Part shown: positions 1 through 8,181 of the stretch, piece by piece
Position numbering within the stretch: position 1 is the first letter of the stretch
How the letters are laid out: every line of letters starts with the position of its first letter
Origin: RYN-111 sp963760125
GTDB taxonomy: Bacteria; Actinomycetota; Actinomycetes; Mycobacteriales; SCTD01
Reading direction: 5' to 3'
DNA: 64,000 nt
Assembly (NCBI GenBank): GCA_963760125.1
Contig: CAVXBV010000011.1
Span: forward strand, 1-64,000
The notes under the pieces: model-generated
What the model saw: only the letters and a program-made list of their open reading frames with translations
Told to the model about the DNA's origin: nothing
Databases searched by the model: none
Position numbers and translations under genes: made by a program

Positions 1-411
1 GAGGCCGACCTTCTCCGCCAGGTGGATGTCCTCGCTGCAGTGCAGGACGCTGCCCCATGACACCGGGTTGTCCCCGTCCAGGCGCAGCGTGCCGGTGAGG
101 TTGACGACGCAGTCGCGACGGATCTCGACCCGCTCCCCGCCGAGCAGACTGCCGCCCTTGAACGCCAGGTGCACCCGGTCGCCGAGGCTGCTGCCCGCGC
201 CCAGCCGCAGCACGCTGTGCGTCGCGACGTCGACCTCGACCGAGAGCCCGCGGCCTATGACGACGTCCGGCGCCAGGTCGATCTCGACCGTCGCGTCCTT
301 CTGCCACGCGAGGGCCTTGACCTGTGCGAGGAAGCGGGCCCGACGCAGGGCGTGCGCGGCCGCCTGCTGCCGGGACAGGGCGGACCGCAGCGGTCCCCCG
401 AGTGCGGTCAT
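1..411 (-). CDS. Left-handed beta-helix acyltransferase-like protein, 3' part missing
   Basis: The minus strand is open from an ATG at 411 to the window edge, giving 137 residues of the N-terminal part. The first 45 residues are basic and helical. From about residue 48 the sequence shows hexapeptide-like periodicity (VVIGRGLSVEVDV, LRLGAGSSLGDRVHLAF, VEIRRDCVVNL), the pattern of left-handed parallel beta-helix acyltransferases (LbetaH/WcaF-MaaA type). The catalytic histidine region and C-terminus lie outside the window, so substrate and activity cannot be judged. It is transcribed away from the SLC13 permease gene that follows on the same strand. An unrelated beta-helix protein is possible. 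Confidence 0.6.
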   Translation of the reverse strand, partial: MTALGGPLRSALSRQQAAAHALRRARFLAQVKALAWQKDATVEIDLAPDVVIGRGLSVEVDVATHSVLRLGAGSSLGDRVHLAFKGGSLLGGERVEIRRDCVVNLTGTLRLDGDNPVSWGSVLHCSEDIHLAEKVGL

Positions 412-490
412 GGTGCTCCCGTTCCCCTCACGCCTGTACGACGGACGGCGACGCTCATCCTCGCGGGGACGCGGCCCGCAGCGGCCGCCC

Positions 491-2240
491 TCACAGCTGC
501 AGCGACAGCATCGTCCCGAGCACCGCGACACACACCAGCAGCAGCACCCCGCCCAGTCCCAGGAAGTCGCGCGCGCGGTAGTTGCCGAGCCCCGCGACGA
601 TGAGGTTGGTCTGGTAGCCGAACGTCGTGAGGAACGACAGCGACGCCCCCAGCACGACGGCGAGCACGAACGGCCGGACGTCCGACGTCCCGGCCGCGGC
701 CACCGCGATGGGGAACATGACGATCGCCGCGGCGTTGTTGGTCACCACCTGGGTGAGCAGCACGGTCGCCAGCAGCACCCCCACCAGCACCCCGCGCTCC
801 CCGGCGAACGACAGCGCGTCGACGAGCACCCCGGCGACCGACTCGGCCAGCCCGCTCACCGCCACCGCTGCCCCGAGCCCGAACGACGCGCACAGGGTGA
901 CCAGCACGTCGAGGTCCACCGCCGCTCCGGCCTGCGCCGGCGTGAGGATCCGCAGCCCGATCACCGCCACCGCAGCGCCCAGCGAGGCGTGCACGACGTC
1001 GACCTGACCACTGATCACGGCAGCCAGGAAACCCAGCAGCACCAGCAGGACCAGCCGGCTGCGCTCCCGCCGTACGGGCGGATCCACCGCCACCGGAGCC
1101 ACCACGAGGAAGTCCCCGCGCTGCAGGGCAGCCGCGTCCGGGCCGGACAGCAGCAGCAGCACGTCCCCACCGCGCAGCCGGATCTGCCCGAGCTTGCCGG
1201 TGACGCGCTCCCCCGCGCGGTGCACCGCCACGATCGCACTGTCGAACCGCGCGCGGAAGTCGACCTCCTTGGGCGTCTGCCCGACCATCGCCGACCCGGG
1301 TGACAGCACCGCCTCGAAGAACCGGCCGCCCTCGATCTGCGCGGCGGTGTCCGCGGCCAGCAGCCCCGGCATCGCCTGCAGGTCGACGGCGCGCGCGAGG
1401 TTGCCGACGAAGGTGAGCTGGTCGCCGGCCTGCAGCACCTCCTGCGGCCCGACCGGCGCGACGACCTCCCCGGCGCGCGACAGGTGCACGAGGAACGTCC
1501 CCTCGAGGTTGCGCAGCCCCGCCTCGGTCACGGTCCGCCCGACCAGCGGCCCGCCGGGCGCGACGACCCGCGGCAGGCTGAAGTCGCGCAGGTCCTCCTC
1601 GACGGTCTCGCTCTGCCGGTCCGGCATCAGCCGCGGCGCCGCGAGCACCAGCACCGCCCCACCGGCGAGCAGCACCGCCAGCCCGTACGGCGTCAGCTCG
1701 AACAGACCCAGCGGGCGCTCACCCTGGGCGACGAGCAGCCCCGACACGACAGCGTTCGTCGTCGTCCCGACAGCGGTGACCAGCGCCGCCGAGCAGCACG
1801 ACGAAGTTGAGGGGGAGCAGGTACCACGACGGGGGGCGGTCGCCGCGGCGCGCCCAGGCGGCGACCTGCGGCGCGAGCATCCCGATGGTGGGGGTGTTGT
1901 AGATGAACGCCGACATCAGCCCGGCGGGCGCGAGCATCCGCACCAGCTCCCGGCGGCGGGGCCGGCCGCGGCCCTCGAGCGGACGCCAGGCTCGGCGCTG
2001 ACGAACACGTCCAGCGCCCCGGTCGCGCGCGCCGCCGCGGACAGCACGAACAGCCCCGCGATGGTGATCGGCGCCTCGGAGGAGAACCCCGCGAACGCCT
2101 GGGCCGGGCGTGAGCACACCGGTGAGCACGAAGGCGACGACGCCCCCGAGGACGGCCAGCGGCGCGGGTACCCGCTCGCGCAGCAGCAGCGTCAGGACGA
2201 CGAGCAGCACAGCTGCGGTGAACCACGCCTCCCAGCCCAC
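491..2240 (-). pseudogene. SLC13/DASS-type permease with RCK_C domains, frameshifted
   Basis: The gene encodes an ion-transporter-fold membrane protein of the SLC13/ArsB-like group. The GTG start at 2240 gives an N-terminal membrane region (MGWEAWFTAAVLLVVLTLLL). The largest intact frame (491-1747) has two RCK_C/TrkA_C-like segments around 'RVVAPGGPLVGRTVTEAGLR' and 'LSPGSAMVGQTPKEVDF', then hydrophobic segments containing VVTNNAAAIVMFP and TTFGYQTNLIVAGLG, typical of the family's second hairpin. The frame is broken three times: an extra base near 2108 (LTGVLTP continues as AQAFAGFSSEAPIT), a shift between about 1955 and 2005, and another near 1795 (VVLLGG continues as ALVTAVGTTTNAV). All conserved segments survive in alternate frames, so sequencing error is more likely than decay. 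Confidence 0.75.
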
Positions 2241-2243
2241 TCG

Positions 2244-2819
2244 TCAGGTGTCGGCGCGGCTGAACCGCAGGTAGACTGCGCGACGGCGTCGGTCCGCGCT
2301 GGTCCTGGTAGCGCGAGCCGTAGACGCTCGAGCCGTACGGGTGCTCACTCGGCGAGCTAGCTGCAGCACGCAGATCTGCCCGATCTTCATGCCGGGGTAG
2401 AGCTTGATCGGCAGGTTCGCCACGTTGCTCAGCTCGAGCGTCACGTGCCCGCTGAACCCCGGGTCGATGAACCCCGCCGTCGAGTGCGTCAGCAGCCCCA
2501 GCCGGCCGAGGCTGGACTTGCCCTCGAGGCGGGACGCGAGGTCGTCGCCGAGCGTGATGACCTCGAGCGTGGAACCCAGGACGAACTCCCCCGGGTGCAG
2601 CACGAACGGCTCGTCCCCCTCGGGCTCGACCATCTCGGTGAGGTCGTCCTGCTGCGTCGCCGGGTCGATGTGGGTGTACCGGTGGTTGGCGAACACCCGG
2701 AAGTACCGGTCGAGGCGCACGTCGATGCTCGAGGGCTGCACCATCGCCTCGTCGTACGGCGTGAGGCCCATCCGCCCGTCGGCGATGGCCTTCTTGAGGT
2801 CCCGGTCTGACAGCAGCAT
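2244..2819 (-). pseudogene. dcd: dCTP deaminase, with two compensating frameshifts near the C-terminus
   Basis: Deaminates dCTP to dUTP in pyrimidine nucleotide synthesis (some actinobacterial members also hydrolyse dUTP). ATG at 2819 gives MLLSDRDLKKAI, and the core GKSSLGRLGLLTHSTAGFID followed by PGFSGHVTLELSN is diagnostic. The frame as read ends in an arginine-rich tail, but shifting frame near 2363 restores EHPYGSSVYGSRYQ and then RGPTPSR, and shifting back near 2275 gives YLRFSRAD then stop. These are the family's conserved C-terminal residues. One missing G near 2363 and one extra base near 2275 explain everything. Because a functional tail is recoverable, sequencing error is favoured over real mutation. 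Length about 191 aa is normal. Confidence 0.88.
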
Positions 2820-3038
2820 GGGCGGGAGCCTAGCGAGGGCGTGCGGCGTTGGCGGACGAGCAGTTGCACCCCGGCCGGTGCGAGCGCGGGCGCTCGTGAG
2901 CTTGCGGGTCACGACGTTCCAGGGCTGGCTTACCGGGCTGCCCGACACCAGGCCGCGATCGCGAGCCACGTCGTTCGTCGGTCCGCAGCCACCCAGAGCT
3001 CATCGGCAGAGTCGACGTATCGCATCGCTATTGTAGGG

Positions 3039-3109
3039 AGCGGGCGACGAGAATCGAACTCGCGTGTCTTGCTTGGGAAGCAAGCGCACTACCATTGTGC
3101 TACGCCCGC
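3039..3109 (-). tRNA. tRNA-Gly, anticodon CCC
   Basis: The minus strand folds as a 71-nt tRNA: acceptor GCGGGCG pairs with CGCCCGC, D-stem GCAC/GTGC, anticodon stem CTTGC/GCAAG around loop TTCCCAA (anticodon CCC, reads GGG), and T-arm GCGAG-TTCGATT-CTCGT with one G-U pair. The discriminator is T and CCA is not encoded. The 4-nt variable loop is normal. It sits just left of the accessory stretch that ends with an integrase, but its 3' end points away from that stretch. Confidence 0.95.
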
Positions 3110-3381
3110 GATGACGTGCAGGCACGAGTCTACTAGCCCACATCCCCACCCGTGGGTAGCGGCCGACGAGCACGGCGCTCCGAAGCCGCTCCCCGGGGTT
3201 CACGCCCCTTGAGGCGGGCCTCCCGACGCGGTTCACGGCAAGAACATGACCACACACCCCTCCCCTGGTCAGGTTCTCGCCGGTTTCTCCCTCGCGGATC
3301 TCGTCATGCCGGCAATACCTACCAAAACTTGACCGCAAGGCGGTACTCTGAGCCGCGCGTCGGGAGAGCGGTGGGTGTGCG

Positions 3382-4860
3382 ATGGCGGCGACGTGGCCGG
3401 AGCTGGTGTTCAGCGGCGATGCCGACCCGGCGGTGCTCTCCCGTGCCGTCACGCGGGGAACGCTGCACCGTCTGTCCACGGGCCTGTACACGAGCCTCGT
3501 CGACCAGGACCCCGCAGCCGTCGTCCGAGACCGCCTGTGGACGATCCTTGACCGGTTGCTCCCGGGTGCGGTGCTGGTCGATCGCACCGCAGCTCGTCCC
3601 GATCCGGGCGCGAACGTCGTCCTCGTCGACCACCCTCGCACGCGGCCGCTCGTCCTGCCCGGTGTCACCGTCCTGCCTCGCGCCGGCGGCGGGGTGGCGC
3701 CAGGTGACCTGGCGTTCTTGGGCACCTCGCTCTCCCTGTCCTCGACGGCACGGCAACTGCTGGACAACCTGCACCGGAGCCGCGGTTCGCATCGCCGAAC
3801 ACTGAGCGACAGGGAGGTCGAGGACTGGATCGACGAGCTCATCTCCACCCGCGGCGAAGCAGGCATCAACCGGCTTCGGGAGGACGCCCGCGCCCTGGCG
3901 GTGGGGCTGAACCGGGCTGCCGCGATGCGGCGCCTCGACGGGCTCGTGAGCGCCGGGCTGACCACGGGCGTAGCGCGAGCGGTCACGAGCCCGCGCTTGG
4001 CGCTCCGTGCAGCAGGCTTGCCGGTCGACGCCCAGCGCCTCGCCGCCTTTGAGCGGCTCGCGCAGGAGCTCGACGACAGCGCACCCGACATCACGCCGGA
4101 CCTCCCGGAAGACCGCCAGCGGCGCGCCCTGCTCCCGTTCTACGAGGCGTACTTCTCGAACTTCATCGAAGGAACCGAGTTCACGCTGGACGAGGCTGCG
4201 GAGATCGTCTTCGACAGGCAGGTACCTCTCGACCGGCCCGCGGACGCCCATGACGTCCTCGGCACCTACGAAGCCGTCGCCGACCCGGTCGAGATGGCCC
4301 GCGTGCCGGCGAACGCCGACGCGTTCGAGGACCTGCTGTGCGCGCGCCATGCCCTCGTGATGAACCAGCGTCCAGACAAGCGTCCCGGCCAGTACAAGAC
4401 CCGGGCTAACCGTGCTGGCGGTAGCCACTTCGTCGCACCAGAGCTCGTCCGCGGCACGCTGCGTGTGGGCTTCACGATCGGCGCAGGGCTTACTGGCCCG
4501 TTCCAGCGAGCCGTCTACCAGATGTTTCTCGTGTCCGAGGTCCACCCCTTCGCCGACGGCAACGGCCGGGTTGCCCGGATCGCCATGAACGCAGAACTCG
4601 TCACCGCGGGCGAAGTACGCCTGATCATCCCGATCGTCTACCGCGAGAACTATCTCGACGCGCTGCGCGGCGCCACCCGGACCGGACACTTCGCCGGGCT
4701 CGTCCGGACGCTCTCCTTCGCCCGCAAGTACACAGCGCAGGTCGACTTCACCTCGCGCACGACAGCCGAGCACCTCCTGACCCGCACGAACGCGCTCCGT
4801 GACGCCGTCGAGGCAGACGCCGCCGGCGTACGGCTGCTCCTCCCCTCCAGACTGACCTGA
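3382..4860 (+). CDS. Fic family protein with AbiEi-like N-terminal domain
   Basis: A 492-aa protein. Residues about 385-400 contain the Fic active-site motif HPFADGNGR (catalytic His388), which in this family transfers AMP or another nucleotide monophosphate to a target hydroxyl. An upstream (S/T)xxxE(G/N) inhibitory motif, SNFIEG, begins at Ser259, so auto-inhibition is likely. Residues 1-100 (SRAVTRGTLHRLSTGLYT, then a DRTAAR region) resemble the winged-helix/AbiEi-type antitoxin N-terminus, suggesting a DNA-binding or autoregulatory module fused to the toxin fold. ATG at 3382 was chosen as the first in-frame start. A degenerate copy of the middle part follows directly downstream. The target and the toxin role are not visible. 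Confidence 0.85.
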   Translation: MAATWPELVFSGDADPAVLSRAVTRGTLHRLSTGLYTSLVDQDPAAVVRDRLWTILDRLLPGAVLVDRTAARPDPGANVVLVDHPRTRPLVLPGVTVLPRAGGGVAPGDLAFLGTSLSLSSTARQLLDNLHRSRGSHRRTLSDREVEDWIDELISTRGEAGINRLREDARALAVGLNRAAAMRRLDGLVSAGLTTGVARAVTSPRLALRAAGLPVDAQRLAAFERLAQELDDSAPDITPDLPEDRQRRALLPFYEAYFSNFIEGTEFTLDEAAEIVFDRQVPLDRPADAHDVLGTYEAVADPVEMARVPANADAFEDLLCARHALVMNQRPDKRPGQYKTRANRAGGSHFVAPELVRGTLRVGFTIGAGLTGPFQRAVYQMFLVSEVHPFADGNGRVARIAMNAELVTAGEVRLIIPIVYRENYLDALRGATRTGHFAGLVRTLSFARKYTAQVDFTSRTTAEHLLTRTNALRDAVEADAAGVRLLLPSRLT

Positions 4861-5041
4861 GCAGCCTGGTCAGGCACGCACGGAGTCGTGTGCAGTTCGC
4901 GGTTGAGGTCACGGGTGAGCGCCGCGGGGTGCGGCGAGGTGCGGCCGGGTACGGCCTGCCACGGACCGCTCGGTCGCCCTCCGCGGGAAGGTGCCCGATC
5001 GCCTTTCGGTGCCGACTTCTCGTCACGCTTACGTCCCGACG

Positions 5042-5453
5042 ACCGGCTTCGGGAGGAAGCCCGCGCACTGCCTGTTGGGCTGAACCGCGCTGCGGCGATG
5101 CTGCGCCTCGAGGGGCTCGTCAGCGCCGGGCGCAATACGGGCGATGCTCGAGCGGTCACCAGCCACGCTTGGCGCGACGCGCAGCAGGCTCGCCCGTCGA
5201 CACCCAGCGCCTCGAGGCCTCCGAGCGGCTGGCGCATGAGCTCGACGACCGCCTACCCGAGATCACGCCGAACGTTCCGGAAGACCGCCAACGGCGCGCC
5301 CTGCTTCCGTTCTACGAGGCCTACTTCTCGAACCTCATCGAAGGAACCGAGTTCACGCTCGACGAGGCTGCGGAGATCGTCTTCGACGGTTTGGTGCCTA
5401 CCCACCGTCCCGCGGACGCCCACGACGTCCTCAGCACCTACGAGGGGGCGACG
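5042..5453 (+). pseudogene. Truncated tandem copy of the Fic gene middle region
   Basis: This segment repeats 3866-4281 of the upstream Fic gene. RLREEARALPVGLNRAAAM matches RLREDARALAVGLNRAAAM, and after a single-base deletion near 5165 the next frame continues with PEDRQRRALLPFYEAYFSN and IEGTEFTLDEAAEIVFD. It keeps the inhibitory SNLIEG motif but has no N-terminal domain and no HPFxDGNGR catalytic motif, and homology stops in a GACGGC repeat at about 5453. No usable start or full frame exists. It is best read as the remnant of a tandem duplication or recombination at the Fic locus. Bases 4861-5041 show no recognisable gene. Confidence 0.75.
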
Positions 5454-5562
5454 GCGACGGCGACGGCGGGAAGGCCCCCCACGCAGGTGAACTCGACCGC
5501 GTCGTCCTGGAGACACGCGCCTCCCACGCCACGTCCCCATCCACACTTCCCCGCGCGTCCGC

Positions 5563-5591
5563 TTGACAGAGAAATCGAATGTGTATACGTT
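5563..5591 (+). promoter_or_regulatory. Sigma-A-type promoter for the DUF222-HNH gene
   Basis: TTGACA (5563-5568), a 17-bp spacer and TACGTT (5586-5591, fitting TAnnnT) precede the gene at 5612 with a strong GAGAGGAGG ribosome site between. An imperfect inverted repeat GAATGTGT/ATACGTTC (5577-5592) overlaps the -10 and may bind a regulator. Its spacing is too wide for an actinobacterial LexA box. Confidence 0.55.
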
Positions 5592-5611
5592 CTTAGCGAG
5601 AGGAGGCCACC

Positions 5612-7366
5612 ATGTTCATGACGTACGACGCCCTGCTGGCCTCCCTGGAGCCCGCGGACTCACCCGCCGAACCGGAGTGCGGGCTGCCCGACACGATCCC
5701 GGACTGGGTCCTGGGCGAGCCCCGCGAACCGCACGAGTGCCCCTGCTGCACCGAGCCCGACGATCCGCCCGCCACGTCGGCTCCCGACGCCGACCTCCCC
5801 TGGGCGGCCCCAGGCGTCACCGGCCTCGGACCCGTCGCCGCGGGCCCGCTGCCCCCTCCGAGCCCCGAGATCGCCGCCCTCGTCCGCGCACTCGCCGCCG
5901 TCACCGCGATCACGCCCGCGAGGATCGACGGCCCGCAGGCCCTGTCCGACGCCCAAGCACTGCTCGAGGTCGAGCAGCAGCTACGCATCCACGACCTCAC
6001 CCGGCTCGCCGACGTCCAGGCGCGCGGGCTCGTCGAGCTCACCGGCGCCCGCAGCGTCAGCTCCTGGGCCAGGCGGCACCGGCCGGACGGCGACCCCGGC
6101 GATGCGGTGCTCGCCAGCCGGCTGCGCCACGCCCCCGCGCTGAACCAGGCCGTCCAAGACGGTCGCCTCACCCTGCAGGCCGCCCGCAAGGTGACCGCCG
6201 CTCTTCGCACCTGCGGACCCCACCTGGACCACAACGACGGGCTCATCGACGGCCAGCCGGGCGACCTCGTCCTCAACGCCGTCATCGGCAACGTCGCCAC
6301 CCTGATCTGCCGCGACCTGCAGGGCCTGCACGACGACGACCCCCGCCTCGAGCCGATCCTCGACCGGGCCCGCGCACTGCTCGCCCTCGAGGGCAGCCAG
6401 GCGACCCGGTTGGAGGCGGCGGTGCTCTGGCTCGCCGAGACGGTCACGCCCCGGGCGCTCGCCAGCACCCTGGACCAGATCGTCGTGTCCGTGCTGCCCA
6501 GCCTGCTCGAGGACCGCTATGAGAAGGGTCGGCAGCGCCGTGGCATCAGCCTCACCGAGCTGCCCGACGGACAGGGCTGGCACCTGTGCGGCGACCTCGA
6601 CCTCGAGTGCGGTGAGCGCCTGTGGACCGTCCTGCGCGCTGCCGCCGCCCACGACGCCCGCAACCCGCGCGACACCGCCGCCTGGAACGACGCCCGCGCG
6701 GCCGGCGCGACCACCAGCGACGACGTGTTCGGGCCCCTCGGGGACAAGCTCGACGCCGACGGCGTCCTGCCCCAGGGACTGCCCCGCGGACGCCGCGGCC
6801 GGCTGCACGACGCGCTGTCCCTGGTCCTCGAGCGCTACCTCGCCGTCGACCCGGCGGTCCTCGCCGGGATGGTCAGCAAGACCCCGGTGCAGATCCACGT
6901 GACGGTGCCCGAAGCGACCCTCACCAGCGCGCCGGGGGCCGCCCCCGCCACCGCCGACAGCGGTCGGGTGCTCCCGCGCTCCCTCGTCCGCCGGTGGTGG
7001 TGCGACAGCAGCATCACCAGCTACGTCCTGAGCCTGGGCGGCAAGGCACTCCGCACGATTCACACCGGCCGGACCCTCAGCGCGATCGAACGCCGCGCCC
7101 TGTCGATCGAAGGCGGCGGCCAGTGCGCCGGCGACGGGTGCTGCGCCAGTCCGCCTGATCCGCTCGTCGTCCTGCGACCGCACCACGTCCACGGCTACGC
7201 CGAAGACCAGATCACCAGCCTCGAGGACACCCTCGCGATCTGCGACAGCCTGCACCACGACCTGCACACCGGGAAGCGCACCGTCCGCCTGCGCGACGGC
7301 AGGTGGCTCAACGAGTCCGGCTTCGTCGACCCACCCCTGCTTCACCTGCAACCGCCGCCCTTCTGA
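5612..7366 (+). CDS. DUF222 / HNH endonuclease family protein (13E12-repeat type)
   Basis: A 584-aa protein with the layout of actinobacterial DUF222-HNH proteins. An acidic, Pro-rich N-terminus is followed by a helical DUF222 region (about residues 85-330) and a C-terminal HNH-like zinc region (about 495-560) with CAGDGC, RPHHVHGY and LAICDSLHHDLH. The two Cys plus His pattern fits an HNH nuclease fold. Such genes are usually multi-copy in actinobacterial genomes and often border mobile DNA; biological function is poorly defined. ATG 5612 is supported by an 8-nt-spaced AGGAGG. It lies in the accessory stretch between the tRNA and the integrase. Confidence 0.85.
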   Translation: MFMTYDALLASLEPADSPAEPECGLPDTIPDWVLGEPREPHECPCCTEPDDPPATSAPDADLPWAAPGVTGLGPVAAGPLPPPSPEIAALVRALAAVTAITPARIDGPQALSDAQALLEVEQQLRIHDLTRLADVQARGLVELTGARSVSSWARRHRPDGDPGDAVLASRLRHAPALNQAVQDGRLTLQAARKVTAALRTCGPHLDHNDGLIDGQPGDLVLNAVIGNVATLICRDLQGLHDDDPRLEPILDRARALLALEGSQATRLEAAVLWLAETVTPRALASTLDQIVVSVLPSLLEDRYEKGRQRRGISLTELPDGQGWHLCGDLDLECGERLWTVLRAAAAHDARNPRDTAAWNDARAAGATTSDDVFGPLGDKLDADGVLPQGLPRGRRGRLHDALSLVLERYLAVDPAVLAGMVSKTPVQIHVTVPEATLTSAPGAAPATADSGRVLPRSLVRRWWCDSSITSYVLSLGGKALRTIHTGRTLSAIERRALSIEGGGQCAGDGCCASPPDPLVVLRPHHVHGYAEDQITSLEDTLAICDSLHHDLHTGKRTVRLRDGRWLNESGFVDPPLLHLQPPPF

Positions 7367-7406
7367 TCGGCGTACGACGATGACGTCCGACGCCTACCCT
7401 GCGCCC

Positions 7407-7913
7407 ATGGGCCTGTACGACGACGTCTACGCCGCGCTCGCGGCAGCGCAGGTCCGGTACGTCGTCGTCGGTGGGATGGCAGTGGTGCTCAGTGGTCATC
7501 TGCGCACCACCGTCGACCTGGATGTCGTCGTCGACCTCGCTCCGGACGCCGCCGCGCGGGCGATGGCGGCTCTCGTCGGCCTGGGTCTGAGGCCCCGGGT
7601 CCCCGTTGCGCCCGAGGACTTCGCTGACCCCGTGATCCGCGCCGGGTGGATCGAGGACAAGCACATGCAGGTGCTGTCGTTCTACGACCCGGGCCACCTC
7701 GCCCGCGAGGTCGACGTCTTCGTCGCCTACCCCATCGGCTTCGAGGCTCTGGTGTCGCGGGCCGTTCCCACTGCTGTCGCGGGGATGCTCATCCCCGTCG
7801 CCTCGATCGAGGACCTCATCGCCATGAAGCGCCTCGCCGGTCGGCCCCGCGATCTCGAGGACGTCTCCGCGTTGGAGCGGCTCCGGCCAGGGGCCACGGA
7901 GGGGACGTCATGA
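7407..7913 (+). CDS. Nucleotidyltransferase-fold protein (AbiEii/DUF6036-like)
   Basis: 168 aa from ATG 7407. VVVGGMAVVLSGH followed by TTVDLDVVVD gives the GG...DxD signature of polymerase-beta-type nucleotidyltransferases (G22-G23, D37, D39), and the C-terminal IEDLIAMKRLAGRPRDLEDV is typical of AbiEii-like and DUF6036 members that can act as toxins. An upstream in-frame ATG at 7380 is possible. I prefer 7407 because TACCCT at 7395-7400 lies seven bases before the ATG, consistent with a leaderless transcript. The stop overlaps the next start (ATGA), so the two genes are translationally coupled. No substrate is visible. Confidence 0.75.
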   Translation: MGLYDDVYAALAAAQVRYVVVGGMAVVLSGHLRTTVDLDVVVDLAPDAAARAMAALVGLGLRPRVPVAPEDFADPVIRAGWIEDKHMQVLSFYDPGHLAREVDVFVAYPIGFEALVSRAVPTAVAGMLIPVASIEDLIAMKRLAGRPRDLEDVSALERLRPGATEGTS

Positions 7914-8107
7914 GTGACGACCCCTGGACACGGGGAACGTTCGTCGGGACCGAGCGAGCGCAGGCGGCGCAGCAGGCCACCCTCACCCCTGAGGAGCGCG
8001 TCGCGCTGCTGGAGCAGCTCCTCGAGGTCGCGCTGAAGAGCGGCGCCCTCCGTCGCTCCCGTGAGGACAAGCAACGAGCGCTCGACCTGCTGTGGACCAC
8101 ACCCTGA
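7910..8107 (+). CDS. Small helical protein coupled to the nucleotidyltransferase
   Basis: 65 aa. The ATG overlaps the stop of the nucleotidyltransferase gene (ATGA at 7910-7913). The C-terminal two thirds (LTPEERVALLEQLLEVALKS, ending KQRALDLLW) is predicted helical and amphipathic. I do not recognise a family. Size, coupling and partner suggest an antitoxin or modulatory subunit of a nucleotidyltransferase pair, but that is inference only. It overlaps an upstream alternative start of the integrase gene, which argues for the later integrase start. Confidence 0.6.
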   Translation: MSDDPWTRGTFVGTERAQAAQQATLTPEERVALLEQLLEVALKSGALRRSREDKQRALDLLWTTP

Positions 8108-8181
8108 TCCACCAGCACCTGGTCCACAGGCCCGGAGCCGAGGCTCCCGCGGGGGCCCGGCATCGCCGTACGGTCCGCGGC

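Noticed and set aside
26..1303. 425-codon plus-strand frame at the window start
   Set aside because: Arg/His/Pro-rich, no domains, and antisense to the acyltransferase and permease genes.
3039..3109. tRNA-Gly as attachment site of the neighbouring integrase
   Set aside because: The tRNA 3' end points left, away from the integrase and accessory genes, and no copy of the tRNA end was found near 9.1 kb.
5576..5592. LexA/SOS box upstream of the DUF222-HNH gene
   Set aside because: CGAA and GTTC half-sites are present but are spaced 17 bases end to end instead of 13-14; only an imperfect palindrome remains.
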